Positions 12,119 to 24,123 of a stretch of DNA of 64,000 bases are shown piece after piece. Under the pieces are notes generated by a model. The model was not told the DNA's origin. It saw nothing but the letters and a program-made list of their open reading frames with translations, and ran no database searches. Origin of the DNA: Ailurus styani. Its lineage: Eukaryota > Chordata > Mammalia > Carnivora > Ailuridae. Positions within the stretch are counted from its first letter, which is position 1; each line of letters opens with the position of its first letter. Both the position numbers and the translations under genes were made by a program. The stretch spans positions 9,364-73,363 of the forward strand of contig LNAC01001854.1 of the NCBI GenBank assembly GCA_002007465.1, in the 5' to 3' direction.

Positions 12119-13274
12119 GGTGTTAACTAAAGAAGGAAAGGAAGAAGAGATGTCAAGCATTTGGAAGCAGTGATTTTCATAATGGTGTGAAGGAGTTAAC
12201 AGAGGAAGTAGCTTGTTTCCTCAGCAGCCTGCCTTAGTATCACATCACAGAAAAATAGTTGCATCTGTGCCTTTAGAACACTGAGAGGCCTGTGGAAATG
12301 ATCTGAAAATCAAGTACAAAGATGTTACATTTGTACAAAATGTAGACTGGGATACATTATATATAACATTTATCATAGTAAGGGGGTCTAATTGTTAATT
12401 TCTTCTTCCCTATTAGCATTAGGATGAGACCAAGTGCACAAGTCTAACCATTAGTAATTTTACTAGGGATTTCCCTTTTCCTAATCCAAAGGAAAGTACT
12501 TTCAGGAGGTTAGCAAGCTTCTTTATTTGAGTGGTTAGTCCCCTCTCCTTTCTCCCTAACTTGTTTCCCCTTGGGAGGTCCATCATTTTCTGTTGTCTAG
12601 GTAATTCTGGTGCTGGCAACCTACTGATTACCCATGAATGAGATTTTCATTGTTCACACTATAGCGCCTCTGCTATTTTAATATGAGATAATGGTTGCTT
12701 GAAGGTGGTGGTTGTTTCTAGCCTTTGCTGCTCCTTCATATTTAGAAGAGGTCTAATTACCGCACAAACTAAGCAGCTGACCGTGTACATTTCACTGATT
12801 CATTGTATTCTACACTGTGGTTGTCCACTGGGAATAAGGTAACTCTGTAGAGGACATCCATTTATAGCAAATTGGTGGTGTGTTTCTGGAGTTGTATAGA
12901 CAATGGACTTTATTTTGAAATGTGTGTTATACTAAACAGAACACAGAAGATTTCTGGTTAAATAGGAAAACACACTTAATTCTTTATGGCAGGATTTGCA
13001 GGATTCTCTCTGAAACTAACATACTTAACAGGTAATAGCATAAGACCAACCAGGAACTTGTTTTGGGGTTTTTTTTCTTTATTTTTAAGCCAATTTGAGA
13101 AAAATTGAGCTTGTTTCTTGAATTAGATTTTGAATGCAACAGAATTTTTACATAAATAAGCCATTCCAATATCAAAGGGAGAGTCACAGACAAAAAGTAC
13201 TCTAATATTAAAATATTATTTTAATATTCAAGAGTATAAATAGGAGATTTCTTAATTGTTGGACATTCTGCCTA

Positions 13275-13450
13275 GCAAAACAATTAAGAGCACTGCTTCT
13301 GGAAACACAATCAATGGGTTTGAGTCCAAGCTTGGGCAAGCAAGCTGATTAACCTCTGTGTACCTTAGTTTCCTTACATGTAAAAATCAGAACATTATCT
13401 TGAAGAGTTAATACAGTTTTAAGAGTTTAGAATAGTTCCTGGTTTATAGT
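13275..13450 (+). repeat. MIR, sense (second copy at 15847-16021)
   Basis: Core features are 'gggtttgagtccaagc', 'gattaacctctgtgtacctt' and 'agtttccttacatgtaaaa'. The second copy is part of the false duplication. Confidence 0.6.
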
Positions 13451-13471
13451 TAAACATTCAAAAATGTTAGC

Positions 13472-13672
13472 TATTTTTTTTTAAGATTTTATTTATTTAT
13501 TTGACAGAAGAGAGAGGCAGTGAGAGAGGGAATACAAGCAGGGGGGAGTGGGGGAGGGAGAAGAAGGCTTTCCACTGAGCAGGGAGCCCAATGAGGGGCT
13601 CGATCCCAGGACCCTAGGATCATGACCTGAGCCAAAGGCAGATGTTTAACGACTGAGCCACCCAGGCACCCC
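13472..13672 (-). repeat. Can-SINE, antisense, with TSD
   Basis: This reverse copy is bracketed by 'aaatgttagcta' at 13462-13473 and 13673-13684. The duplicate of this insertion is at 16045-16243. Confidence 0.92.
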
Positions 13673-15284
13673 AAATGTTAGCTAAATTTATTTGCATTTT
13701 GATAGTTCCATTTCAGACATGGTAGTTAATCAAGGTGCCCAGTAGTTAATCAAAAGAAAAGGTACAGGGTTGTATTGTTATTAACATGGTTCATAGTGGC
13801 AACTGAAACTGTGAGAGCAGACAATTCTTGGAAGGCCAGGCCTGAGGCTTAGTTCTTTGCCAGCGTATGGGGAGTGCAGATGTTGGAGTAAAGCAATGTT
13901 CAAAAGAAGGGCAGAACAAAGACATCCAGCAATAAGGTAAAACAGCATCACCGGGTGAGAAAGTGTCGAGGATTTTGACTTTGAGAGAATGGTCCAAGAA
14001 AGCAAACTACCTAGTTGGCTGGGAGGAACAGCACAGCCTTGGCAGAAATCCAGGTGTGAATCTTCAGACCTTGCATGATTCACCTGTGGGATAATCTGGG
14101 GAAGGTCTCCTAGTGTATCTGGGGTACAGTTCTCTAATCTATAAAATTATTTGGCTGGGTTTGATTCGTAAAATTCCTTCTAGCACTTCTCTTGCTGGCT
14201 TCCATGATCCTAGGTTATTGGTAACCTTTGAGTGATTTTAGTGGAGAGTGTGCCCAGAAGCCAGATTGTAGGGAGTTAAAGTGTGATTAAATGGTAGAAG
14301 ACCATCTGTTCAGGAACTGAGTTTGCTCCAATCCAAGAAAGGTTATAAGCCTCTCCTAATTTAGTAGATTTGTTGTATAGTTCTCCTACAATATGGACTT
14401 ATACCTGCTTCCCTTTTCTATTCTTGTTTCAAATCTGTTCGCAGTTTTTAAAGGTTTATTAATCTTAGGTGATTTAAGGAAATTTTGCATGAGGCTCAGT
14501 TTTATTTGGTTCAGTTCATTCTAATGCTCCCAAATAGTTTAGTCAGTTTGAGACATAATTTCTACTTAAAGGATTAAAAAAACCCCTTCATTAGCTTGGC
14601 AAGGAAAGAAAGTGTTTGTGTGGGACTAAAAAGCCAAATTTATCTACAAGCATGGGAATAAATTTGAGTACTCAACAGAAGTTCTTGTGATTGTCATAAT
14701 AAAACAGAATAAAATAGTCAAGGCATCAAAAATGCTTCTGAAAGCCTAGCCTGCATATGCCACAGCTACACAGAGGTTCTTTTCAAGTAATATCGTCTGT
14801 AGTCTTTAAGGGAAATGAGGGTTTCCTATCAACTAGTATTTATACCATGGGCAATGAAAATTAAATGCCTTGATCAAAAATATCCAGAACTGTGAAAAAT
14901 GTTAAATTGGAAGTAAAAAAAAAATGAGCTTAAACACATTTAATATCATCATTCTAATTAACCCACTGAACTTATTGAAATTAAAAGTTCCAATAATAGA
15001 CATGAGATATGAAATATTTCATCAAAATGAAGACTTCTTTTAGCTATGGCTGAAATGTAAAAGAAGAAAAATAGATCTGAGTAAAAAAACAAGGCTTTTG
15101 GTCCAAAATAAAGGTGAATAGGAATATTATGTTCTTGTGTTATTTTAATGAACCTACTACAGGTCTCAGTTTATGCCCCTGCTCTGGTCCAACCCCTTTG
15201 GCCTACTTATATTCCTAGTATTTTACTCTGAGAAAAAATATCATATTTTTTCAAAAACATAAGTAAATTTATGAACTTACCTGN

Positions 15285-17260
15285 GGTTTCTAGCCTTTGC
15301 TGCTCCTTCATATTTGGAAGAGGTCTAATTACTGCACAAACTAAGCAGCTGACCGTGTACATTTCACTGATTCATTGTATTCTACACTGTGGTTGTCCAC
15401 TGGGAATAAGGTAACTCTGTAGAGGACATCCATTTATAGCAAATTGGTGGTGTGTTTCTGGAGTTGTATAGACAATGGACTTTATTTTGAAATGTGTGTT
15501 ATACTAAACAGAACACAGAAGATTTCTGGTTAAATAGGAAAACACACTTAATTCTTTATGGCAGGATTTGCAGGATTCTCTCTGAAACTAACATACTTAA
15601 CAGGTAATAGCATAAGACCAACCAGGAACTTGTTTTGGGGTTTTTTTTCTTTATTTTTAAGCCAATTTGAGAAAAATTGAGCTTGTTTCTTGAATTAGAT
15701 TTTGAATGCAACAGAATTTTTACATAAATAAGCCATTCCAATATCAAAGGGAGAGTCACAGACAAAAAGTACTCTAATATTAAAATATTATTTTAATATT
15801 CAAGAGTATAAATAGGAGATTTCTTAATTGTTGGACATTCTGCCTAGCAAAACAATTAAGAGCACTGCTTCTGGAAACACAATCAATGGGTTTGAGTCCA
15901 AGCTTGGGCAAGCAAGCTGATTAACCTCTGTGTACCTTAGTTTCCTTACATGTAAAAATCAGAACATTATCTTGAAGAGTTAATACAGTTTTAAGAGTTT
16001 AGAATAGTTCCTGGTTTATAGTTAAACATTCAAAAATGTTAGCTATTTTTTTTAAGATTTTATTTATTTATTTGACAGAAGAGAGAGGCAGTGAGAGAGG
16101 GAATACAAGCAGGGGGGAGTGGGGGAGGGAGAAGAAGGCTTTCCACTGAGCAGGGAGCCCAATGAGGGGCTCGATCCCAGGACCCTAGGATCATGACCTG
16201 AGCCAAAGGCAGATGTTTAACAACTGAGCCACCCAGGCACCCCAAATGTTAGCTAAATTTATTTGCATTTTGATAGTTCCATTTCAGACATAGTAGTTAA
16301 TCAAGGTGCCCAGTAGTTAATCAAAAGAAAAGGTACAGGGTTGTATTGTTATTAACATGGTTCATAGTGGCAACTGAAACTGTGAGAGCAGACAATTCTT
16401 GGAAGGCCAGGCCTGAGGCTTAGTTCTTTGCCAGCGTATGGGGAGTGCAGATGTTGGAGTAAAGCAATGTTCAAAAGAAGGGCAGAACAAAGACATCCAG
16501 CAATAAGGTAAAACAGCATCACCGGGTGAGAAAGTGTCGAGGATTTTGACTTTGAGAGAATGGTCCAAGAAAGCAAACTACCTAGTTGGCTGGGAGGAAC
16601 AGCACAGCCTTGGCAGAAATCCAGGTGTGAATCTTCAGACCTTGCATGATTCACCTGTGGGATAATCTGGGGAAGGTCTCCTAGTGTATCTGGGGTACAG
16701 TTCTCTAATCTATAAAATTATTTGGCTGGGTTTGATTCGTAAAATTCCTTCTAGCACTTCTCTTGCTGGCTTCCATGATCCTAGGTTATTGGTAACCTTT
16801 GAGTGATTTTAGTGGAGAGTGTGCCCAGAAGCCAGATTGTAGGGAGTTAAAGTGTGATTAAATGGTAGAAGACCATCTGTTCAGGAACTGAGTTTGCTCC
16901 AATCCAAGAAAGGTTATAAGCCTCTCCTAATTTAGTAGATTTGTTGTATAGTTCTCCTACAATATGGACTTATACCTGCTTCCCTTTTCTATTCTTGTTT
17001 CAAATCTGTTCGCAGTTTTTAAAGGTTTATTAATCTTAGGTGATTTAAGGAAATTTTGCATGAGGCTCAGTTTTATTTGGTTCAGTTCATTCTAATGCTC
17101 CCAAATAGTTTAGTCAGTTTGAGACATAATTTCTACTTAAAGGATTAAAAAAACCCCTTCATTAGCTTGGCAAGGAAAGAAAGTGTTTGTGTGGGACTAA
17201 AAAGCCAAATTTATCTACAAGCATGGGAATAAATTTGAGTACTCAACAGAAGTTCTTGTG
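15285..17260. repeat. Second copy of the duplicated block, first part
   Basis: It corresponds to about 12715-14689 and is bounded by Ns at 15284 and 17261. It carries the duplicated MIR (15847-16021) and Can-SINE (16045-16243, antisense). The SINE, its TSD and its internal bases are the same as in the first copy apart from rare substitutions, which rules out independent insertion. Confidence 0.9.
16045..16243 (-). repeat. Can-SINE, antisense: duplicate of 13472-13672
   Basis: It is the same insertion site and sequence as 13472-13672, with one T fewer in the tail and one g/a change near the B-box end. It is part of the false duplication. Confidence 0.9.
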
Positions 17261-17261
17261 N

Positions 17262-17963
17262 TCCCCTTCATTAGCTTGGCAAGGAAAGAAAGTGTTTGTG
17301 TGGGACCAAAAAGCCAAATTTATCTACAAGCATGGGAATAAATTTGAGTACTCAACAGAAGTTCTTGTGATTGTCATAATAAAACAGAATAAAATAGTCA
17401 AGGCATCAAAAATGCTTCTGAAAGCCTAGCCTGCATATGCCACAGCTACACAGAGGTTCTTTTCAAGTAATATCGTCTGTAGTCTTTAAGGGAAATGAGG
17501 GTTTCCTATCAACTAGTATTTATACCATGGGCAATGAAAATTAAATGCCTTGATCAAAAATATCCAGAACTGTGAAAAATGTTAAATTGGAAGTAAAAAA
17601 AAAATGAGCTTAAACACATTTAATATCATCATTCTAATTAACCCACTGAACTTATTGAAATTAAAAGTTCCAATAATAGACATGAGATATGAAATATTTC
17701 ATCAAAATGAAGACTTCTTTTAGCTATGGCTGAAATGTAAAAGAAGAAAAATAGATCTGAGTAAAAAAACAAGGCTTTTGGTCCAAAATAAAGGTGAATA
17801 GGAATATTATGTTCTTGTGTTATTTTAATGAACCTACTACAGGTCTCAGTTTATGCCCCTGCTCTGGTCCAACCCCTTTGGCCTACTTATATTCCTAGTA
17901 TTTTACTCTGAGAAAAAATATCATATTTTTTCAAAAACATAAGTAAATTTATGAACTTACCTG
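17262..17963. repeat. Second copy of the duplicated block, last part
   Basis: It corresponds to 14582-15283. Its first 107 bases also repeat the end of the preceding piece (17154-17260), so the second haplotype is itself broken into two overlapping contigs. From 17964 on, the sequence is single-copy. Confidence 0.88.
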
Positions 17964-18744
17964 TGACTTGCCTGCTCCCCCCCACTTTTTTCTTATTTTG
18001 AGTCTACTAACAGTTTTTAAAAGTCTGTTGATCTTTGAGGAAGTCCTTACCCTTTAGTCCTATTCTAAACCCCTCTTAATTAATGAGCCATTTTACAAGG
18101 AGATGCGCTCTTCTAAACCAGGGGACTGGGCTTTAGGAGCCCCTACCTCCCCAAGGAGTGATGTTCTTTCATGAGGTCCTTGGAGAGTTCCAGGTATTTT
18201 TGCCTTTGTACCGGTGAATAAAATATGAGTATTTTTGGTCAGCTACTGGAAGCAGTATTTTACATTTATGACATAATTATCATGATAGAGCAGATCATGT
18301 GTGTTGAAGCACCCTTGAGAGAATTTAGTTTCACATTTATCATCTTCAGTGACACCCAAGCTTTGAATCCGAGAAGTAGACTAGCACATTTAATATGCCA
18401 ATTAAAATGGATTGATCTACTTTGACAGTCTTTGGAGAAAAGGCCAATATGAAAGGAATGCTTTTTAGTCATAATAAGAGCTTGCTTTCCAAGCTGCAGA
18501 AGTTCTAAATTTAGGATGAAAGTCAGTACTTATTAAATCATGTACAAATTTATACAGATCTCAGTTACAAACATGTACACTTGTTGGTCTCTCATTTTTC
18601 AAATTAATGAAGAAAAGGAGGGGCTCATATTTGTTTTCTGAAAATACAGGTGTATAAAATTTTAGCACAGATTATTTTCTGGAAGATTAAAGAATACCAC
18701 ATATATATGTGATAAATTTTTATTTTTAAGAAGGTGACATAGTA

Positions 18745-18945
18745 TAGTGGCTTTATATCATATAGGCCCAGCTATTAAACCAGTCTCATCTACTGATTAA
18801 CTGTGTGACCTTGGACAATTTAATTGATCTCTCTAAGCCTCACTTTCTTCATCTATTAATGGTGATAACATATGATAAACTGATAACATATGTAAAGCTC
18901 TAAACAAAATGTCTGACACATGAAAGCTAAATAAATATTGCAAAA
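18745..18945 (+). repeat. MIR, sense
   Basis: Core features are 'aactgtgtgaccttggacaa', 'tctctaagcctcactttctt' and the 3' 'gtctgacacatgaaagctaa'. Confidence 0.65.
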
Positions 18946-19308
18946 TAGCAATAAAGAAAAATATATGTTATCCCAAATAGATTATTTTATAAGTAATTTA
19001 CTTTATCTTTAAAGAGAATGAAAGTCCTATGAAGTCTGAAGGAAAACATTATATTTTCAACACTTTGGCTTATTTACTATGCATAGGCTCCCTTATTATG
19101 TATTTGAAGCCTTGTTGGATATTCAGTTCTGCAGTCACAAACATTTATTTATACTCTCAGTTATTTTCACACTATTTCTATAATATTATCTTAAATGTCT
19201 ATACATTGTTTTTTCACTCAGCTATATCAAGATTTCCTTTACCAAACACCTAATCATTTGTATTCTGGAAGTTTATCCTAATAAGAGATAATTAAGATTT
19301 GATGTTTA

Positions 19309-19515
19309 GGGGCACCTGGGTGGCTCAGTTGGTTTAGCGTCTGTGTTCGGCTCAGGTCATGATCTCAGGGTCCTGGCATAAGAGCCCCACCTCTGGCTCC
19401 CTGCTCAGCAGGGAGACTGCTTCTGCTTCTCCCTCTGCCCACTGCCTCCCCAAACCCCGCCCCACTTGTGCTTGCTCTCTTTCTCTCAAATAAATAAATA
19501 AAATCTTAAAAAAAA
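19309..19515 (+). repeat. Can-SINE, sense, with TSD
   Basis: A perfect 15-bp TSD (aagatttgatgttta at 19294-19308 and 19516-19530) brackets a full copy with a ggggcacctgggtgg head and an A-tail. Confidence 0.94.
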
Positions 19516-19989
19516 AAGATTTGATGTTTAATACAACATTATAGCATTTTTAAGACTACCGGTATGGCTAAATTACTATTTCATTAAATGGTCTCTACTT
19601 AATGCTTTTCTGTTACTACATGAAATATTTTATATCCCATAGTGTTCATTAGCTAATGAAAATAAGGCAAGGGATTATAAGATAAAACAATTAAGTTTAC
19701 ACTTAAGTAAAAATCATAAAAATGAAAATCACATCCCCAAATTTTTCCTTCCCTAACACTTGATCCAAACATATTGTTTTAGACCTTTGCCCAGATTTGG
19801 GAATCTTTTATTTATTAATCGAATGTGTCTGTATAAGCCATAAAACTACCCATAATTGTAACAGAGAGGAGCTGATTTCTTCTTGTTTCACTGATAAAGT
19901 TCAAAATCTATGATTTTATGTATTATATTTATACTTATATTTATTGCCTGTACCTTACATACTTAATAGAATATTAAGAGAGTATTATT

Positions 19990-20115
19990 AAAATATTAAG
20001 ATTATCAAGGGTGTCTTCTTTAACTCCCTCATTTTGTAGAGCAGGAAACGATTCACAGGGAAGTGACATGTCTAAGGTCACACAGGTACAAATCCAAAGC
20101 TGGAACCCAGGGGTA
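19990..20115 (-). repeat. MIR fragment, antisense
   Basis: 'gcaggaaacgattcacaggg' and 'taaggtcacacaggtaca' match the reverse of the MIR core. Confidence 0.42.
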
Positions 20116-23100
20116 CTGAAGTGTGGCCAGATGAGCCACGTATACCATGGTTACTTGATGGTGTACATGACTATATGGTGGTATACATGGTGGGTACAGT
20201 GTGAAAAACGTACATTTGCAGCATGGGATTAAAGGATAAAACTACTTTAATAACACTTGCTAAAAATGATAAGGCAAACTTTATTCAGGACCGTCATAGG
20301 AGGTATAGGGACCATTGCAATGGGATTTTACAATAAGAGAAGAGAGACTTGGCTCATTCTAAATACAGCTTAGGCAAGTGGGAATTTATAGCTAAGGATC
20401 AGGGTAGGAGTCAGTGGATGGAAAATTACTAAGAGGAAATGTCATGGAAGGGGGATTCTGGCTAAACCAACGTAACAGAGTTCTTTGTTGAAGACAGCCT
20501 AGTTTTACCAGACATCATCAGCTGAGGGATGGTGGAAGATGAGGAGTCTGATCAGATATCAAGGATGATCAAATATCATTAGCAGCATTCTTGCTAAAAC
20601 TGAACTTTCCAGATGAGCCTAAGAGAAGTTTCAGGAGCCTGACTAAAGTTTGGTCAAGCAAAGAATCATTGTTAATAGGGCTTTTATTATTAATGTCATT
20701 TTTTGTATTCTCACCATTCCTTAATTATGACTTAGCTAGGTTAGTTGGAAGCAGCATGACTTATATTATTGCATCTATCCCACACCAACAACTAGCATAT
20801 AGCTAGGCCAACAAATACCCATTTATCAGCCAATTACCTACCAGTAGGAATGTAAAACCGCTATGTAGTTTCTGCCATTCCTTTCCTTTCTCCTAAGTTG
20901 GAACATTTTTCATTTTGGTTTTTTGAGTAGTCCGACAGTTTGACCTTGTTGATGATCATCATATATAAAATACTTCTTGTATAAACTTTTATAATTTCTA
21001 TTGATTAAACATTATATTTGGGCTACTTTGCGGAAGATAAGATTTGAATTTGTGAAGAATTGGGAAAGATATAAAGGAAACATTGGCCCCATTAAGTAAG
21101 GAGCCATTTGAATATATTTTTAAAATTATATTCAACTTAGAAAAACATAATTTGAATATTTGACGTGTTAAATTCCTTTTATCTCTGTGTGTGTCTCTGG
21201 GACCCTTCACCAATCTTATTTATCTTCTGCAAATGCTTCTTGTCCTTGGGATGTGTATAAAATGCTGAAAGAGAAAGTAGCACAGGTTTTTATACTTCTC
21301 TCCTTTTAAGACCACCCTTCTTAGGTGTTTTTCACATTGGAATGCCTGCATATGTGGCCTGTCCATTTTCACTTATAAGTAGAGTCATGTGCTTAACATT
21401 TCTCTAGTGTACTGACACGTTGACTGTATAACCAGTAATATGAAGCAGTCTGACATATTAGAAAGAATTGACCAAAATCAGTACAGAGGCCTGGATTCTT
21501 CTGCTACAGGATCTAGACCATTTCCTCTGGCTGGGCCTCAGTCTTCTTACCCATCAAGTGAATTACAAAATATTTATCAAGGAAACCTATTTTTCATACA
21601 AAATCTTAGGCAGAATCTCAGCATATACAATAGTTCAGAGTTGTGCTGCTCTATGTTAACTATACTGGAATTAAAATAAAAAACCAAAACAGCAACAAAA
21701 AAACCAACAAAGTTGTGCTCCTCTGGCTTAAGTGGAGTCTTGCCACCCAGTCTCTCTCATAGACACTCTCACACCTTTTTCATTACCCTTTTCCCCCAGT
21801 CCCAGGTGATAAAAACGGCCCCTTCCATTTCTGACCTTTTCAGCTCAGACATCAGAGAATTGATTTAGTTAGTACAAGCACCTAAAGGGGAAGAACCAAA
21901 GCAAGTTGGCAAACCCCAAGAGGGAAATGACTAGAGTTTTGGAAACTGTGCTTCCCTCTTTTGTCTCTGCCTCCCCTGTCTCACCTCATTTTACCAGTCA
22001 TTCCTGATATGTTTCCATAAGTTTCCCATGATTTGTTCTTCCCTCTGGTTGTGATTAAAGCTGTATGAACACCATGAGTCAGGCTTTCTCCACCTGGGCC
22101 CATATAGTCATTTTAGCATTGTTTCCAAGAAGTAGCAAGATCTTTGGCACTGTCATTTCTTTAAGATAAAAATATAGACACATCCAGTTACAGCAAGTAC
22201 TTAGAAAGGAGGGAAAACAGTTTTACAAATCAATTCATTGTGACAAAGTGATGATCAGTATTCTCTTCCAAGATAATTGCAGTCATTGAAAGGCTTGCTG
22301 TCAAAAGACATTGCCTGATTTATTCACTCCGGCATTTGAACCTATGTGTCTGAGGTCTGGGAATACTTTTTAAAATTCATTTGTTTTCCTCTTAAGTAGA
22401 AAGCTTATATTATCATTAATGGGGCATATAAATAAAGGGATCCTACAGGGTCATTTTTTCCCTGGCCAGCTCTCCTTCTCAAGCTGAGTTTAGCTCTTTA
22501 ACCATGCTTGATGCCGTTATTCCTCAGATATTTCTACTTACCTTTTCTATCCTTCCCTATTAATTTTCTCCATGTTGCTGCTTTGGCTTGCTTGGAAATG
22601 TCAGAACAAGATGCCAATGTGTTCCAGTCAGGATGTGCCTGTGTTCAAACTGCTGTATCCTGTTACTTGGCTCCTACAGGAAAAATACTGCGGGTGCAGT
22701 GTCTCCAGTTGGAATTGAGATGTATAAAGCATCTGCTTGGTTTCTTCAGCTAATGAGATTTTGCTGAAAAATGAGTGTAATGAAAAAATGCTGGCTGTTG
22801 GCAGGACCTACTGATGAAGGCTAATGAGCATAAATGAGTTTCTGTAAGGCCCCAAAAGCAGAGGCATAGAATGTTTCAAATGTTCTACCCTTGAGGCAAG
22901 AGTAGCCTTGGATGAGGTGTGACCCGTTTATTTGTTGGCTTCTTTTTTCTTTTCTTCTTTCCCTCCTCCCTTGCCCTTCTTTCAGTAAAAGACTCATTCA
23001 AGCCAGCCACAATAGATTATTTTAAGCAGCATAGGACATTTTAAAAATAAAGCTACTGAGGCTAGGGTTCAATATGATGTTCCAAAAAGAAGAATTATGA

Positions 23101-23310
23101 ATTCTACATACTTGTATACATTATTTATTAGAAGAGATAATTTTTAAATTTAATTGCCAAGAACTTAAGAATTATAGTCTGTCAAAAAGCAGATAATAGG
23201 TTTTTGTAGAAAAACTTAGAGTTGAGTTTTCTTAAAAACCTGATCTCAAGTAGATGAAGAGTAGACTGTTGGTGGGTCACAAGGCTTTTGCTCGCCATGC
23301 TGCCCCCCAT
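20116..23310. other. Intronic sequence, mostly unassigned
   Basis: No exon or recognised repeat was identified. The segment 20260-20590 ('aaactttattcaggaccgtc' onward) has the texture of an old interspersed repeat, but I cannot name its family. The remaining open frames are short and show no domain. Confidence 0.4.
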
Positions 23311-23790
23311 GATTTTATTTTTTGTGTCAACTTGATTAGGACACACAGTGCCAAATATTTGATCAAATGTTCTGGATGAGGGTGAGGGTATTTGGGGAGA
23401 AGACTAGCATTTAAATCAGTAGACTGAGCAAGTCAGAGTGCCTTCCCTCAGGGTGGGCTTCATCCATGAAACCCTGAATAGAGCAGAGAGGTGACTCTTC
23501 CCTGAATAAGAGAGGATTTTCCCTGACTGATGGCCTTAAACTGGGACATCAGCTTTTTTCCTGCTTCTGGATTTGAAATGGGTATTGAGCCTTCCTGGCC
23601 TTCAGATGAATTATACCATCAGCTCTCTGTGTTCTTCCACCTGCTGATTCAACCTGTGGATCTGGGAATTTACCAGACACTGTAATTGCCTGAACCAATT
23701 CTTTATAGTAAATCTTTTCCTGCCCTTTATTCACACATACACACCCTATCAGTTCTGCTTCTCTGGAGAACCCTAATACAAACCACAATA
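23310..23790. repeat. Ancient interspersed repeat, family not identified
   Basis: The stretch from 'ttgtgtcaacttgattagg' to 'ctctggagaaccctaataca' resembles a widely dispersed mammalian repeat. Whether it is a solo LTR or a DNA element cannot be decided by eye. Confidence 0.45.
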
Positions 23791-23849
23791 GCAGTCAGCA
23801 TATAATCTGTGAAATATATGCTATGACATGCACCATATTGACTTTGTGA

Positions 23850-23965
23850 CTTTGGACTTAGACATACCTGCAGTCAGGTTCAAGCTCTATCACTGGCTAG
23901 ACATATGACCTTTGACAAATTATTTCACCTTTTTTCCATATCGGTTTCCTGATCTTTAAATATGG
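23850..23965 (+). repeat. MIR fragment, sense
   Basis: 'caggttcaagctctatcact' and 'gacctttgacaaattatttc' match the MIR core. Confidence 0.45.
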
Positions 23966-24123
23966 GAATTCTTAGAGCTTAAATAATACATTTTGACAGC
24001 AGGCTGTCAAGACATTTTAAGTTTTTGACATTTTAAACTAGACTGCAAAACAAATATAATCAATAACATGATAATGTAAATCTTACTACTAAACTCTCAT
24101 GTTATTTCCATTAATAAGTTGTG

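Larger units (their letters stand above)
12714..15283. repeat. First copy of a 2.6-kb falsely duplicated block
   Basis: This block recurs almost base for base as 15285-17260 plus 17262-17963. Offsets are 2572, then 2571 after one T is lost from a T-run, then 2680 in the last piece. The few differences are single bases. This copy ends at 'gaacttacctg' next to the N at 15284. Unique sequence resumes at 17964. It contains one MIR and one Can-SINE, which are duplicated with it. Confidence 0.9.

Noticed and set aside
17187..17429. Open frame with an internal repeat (GTKKPNLSTSMG and similar)
   Set aside because: The repeat comes from the overlapping contigs at the N at 17261 and is not a protein repeat.
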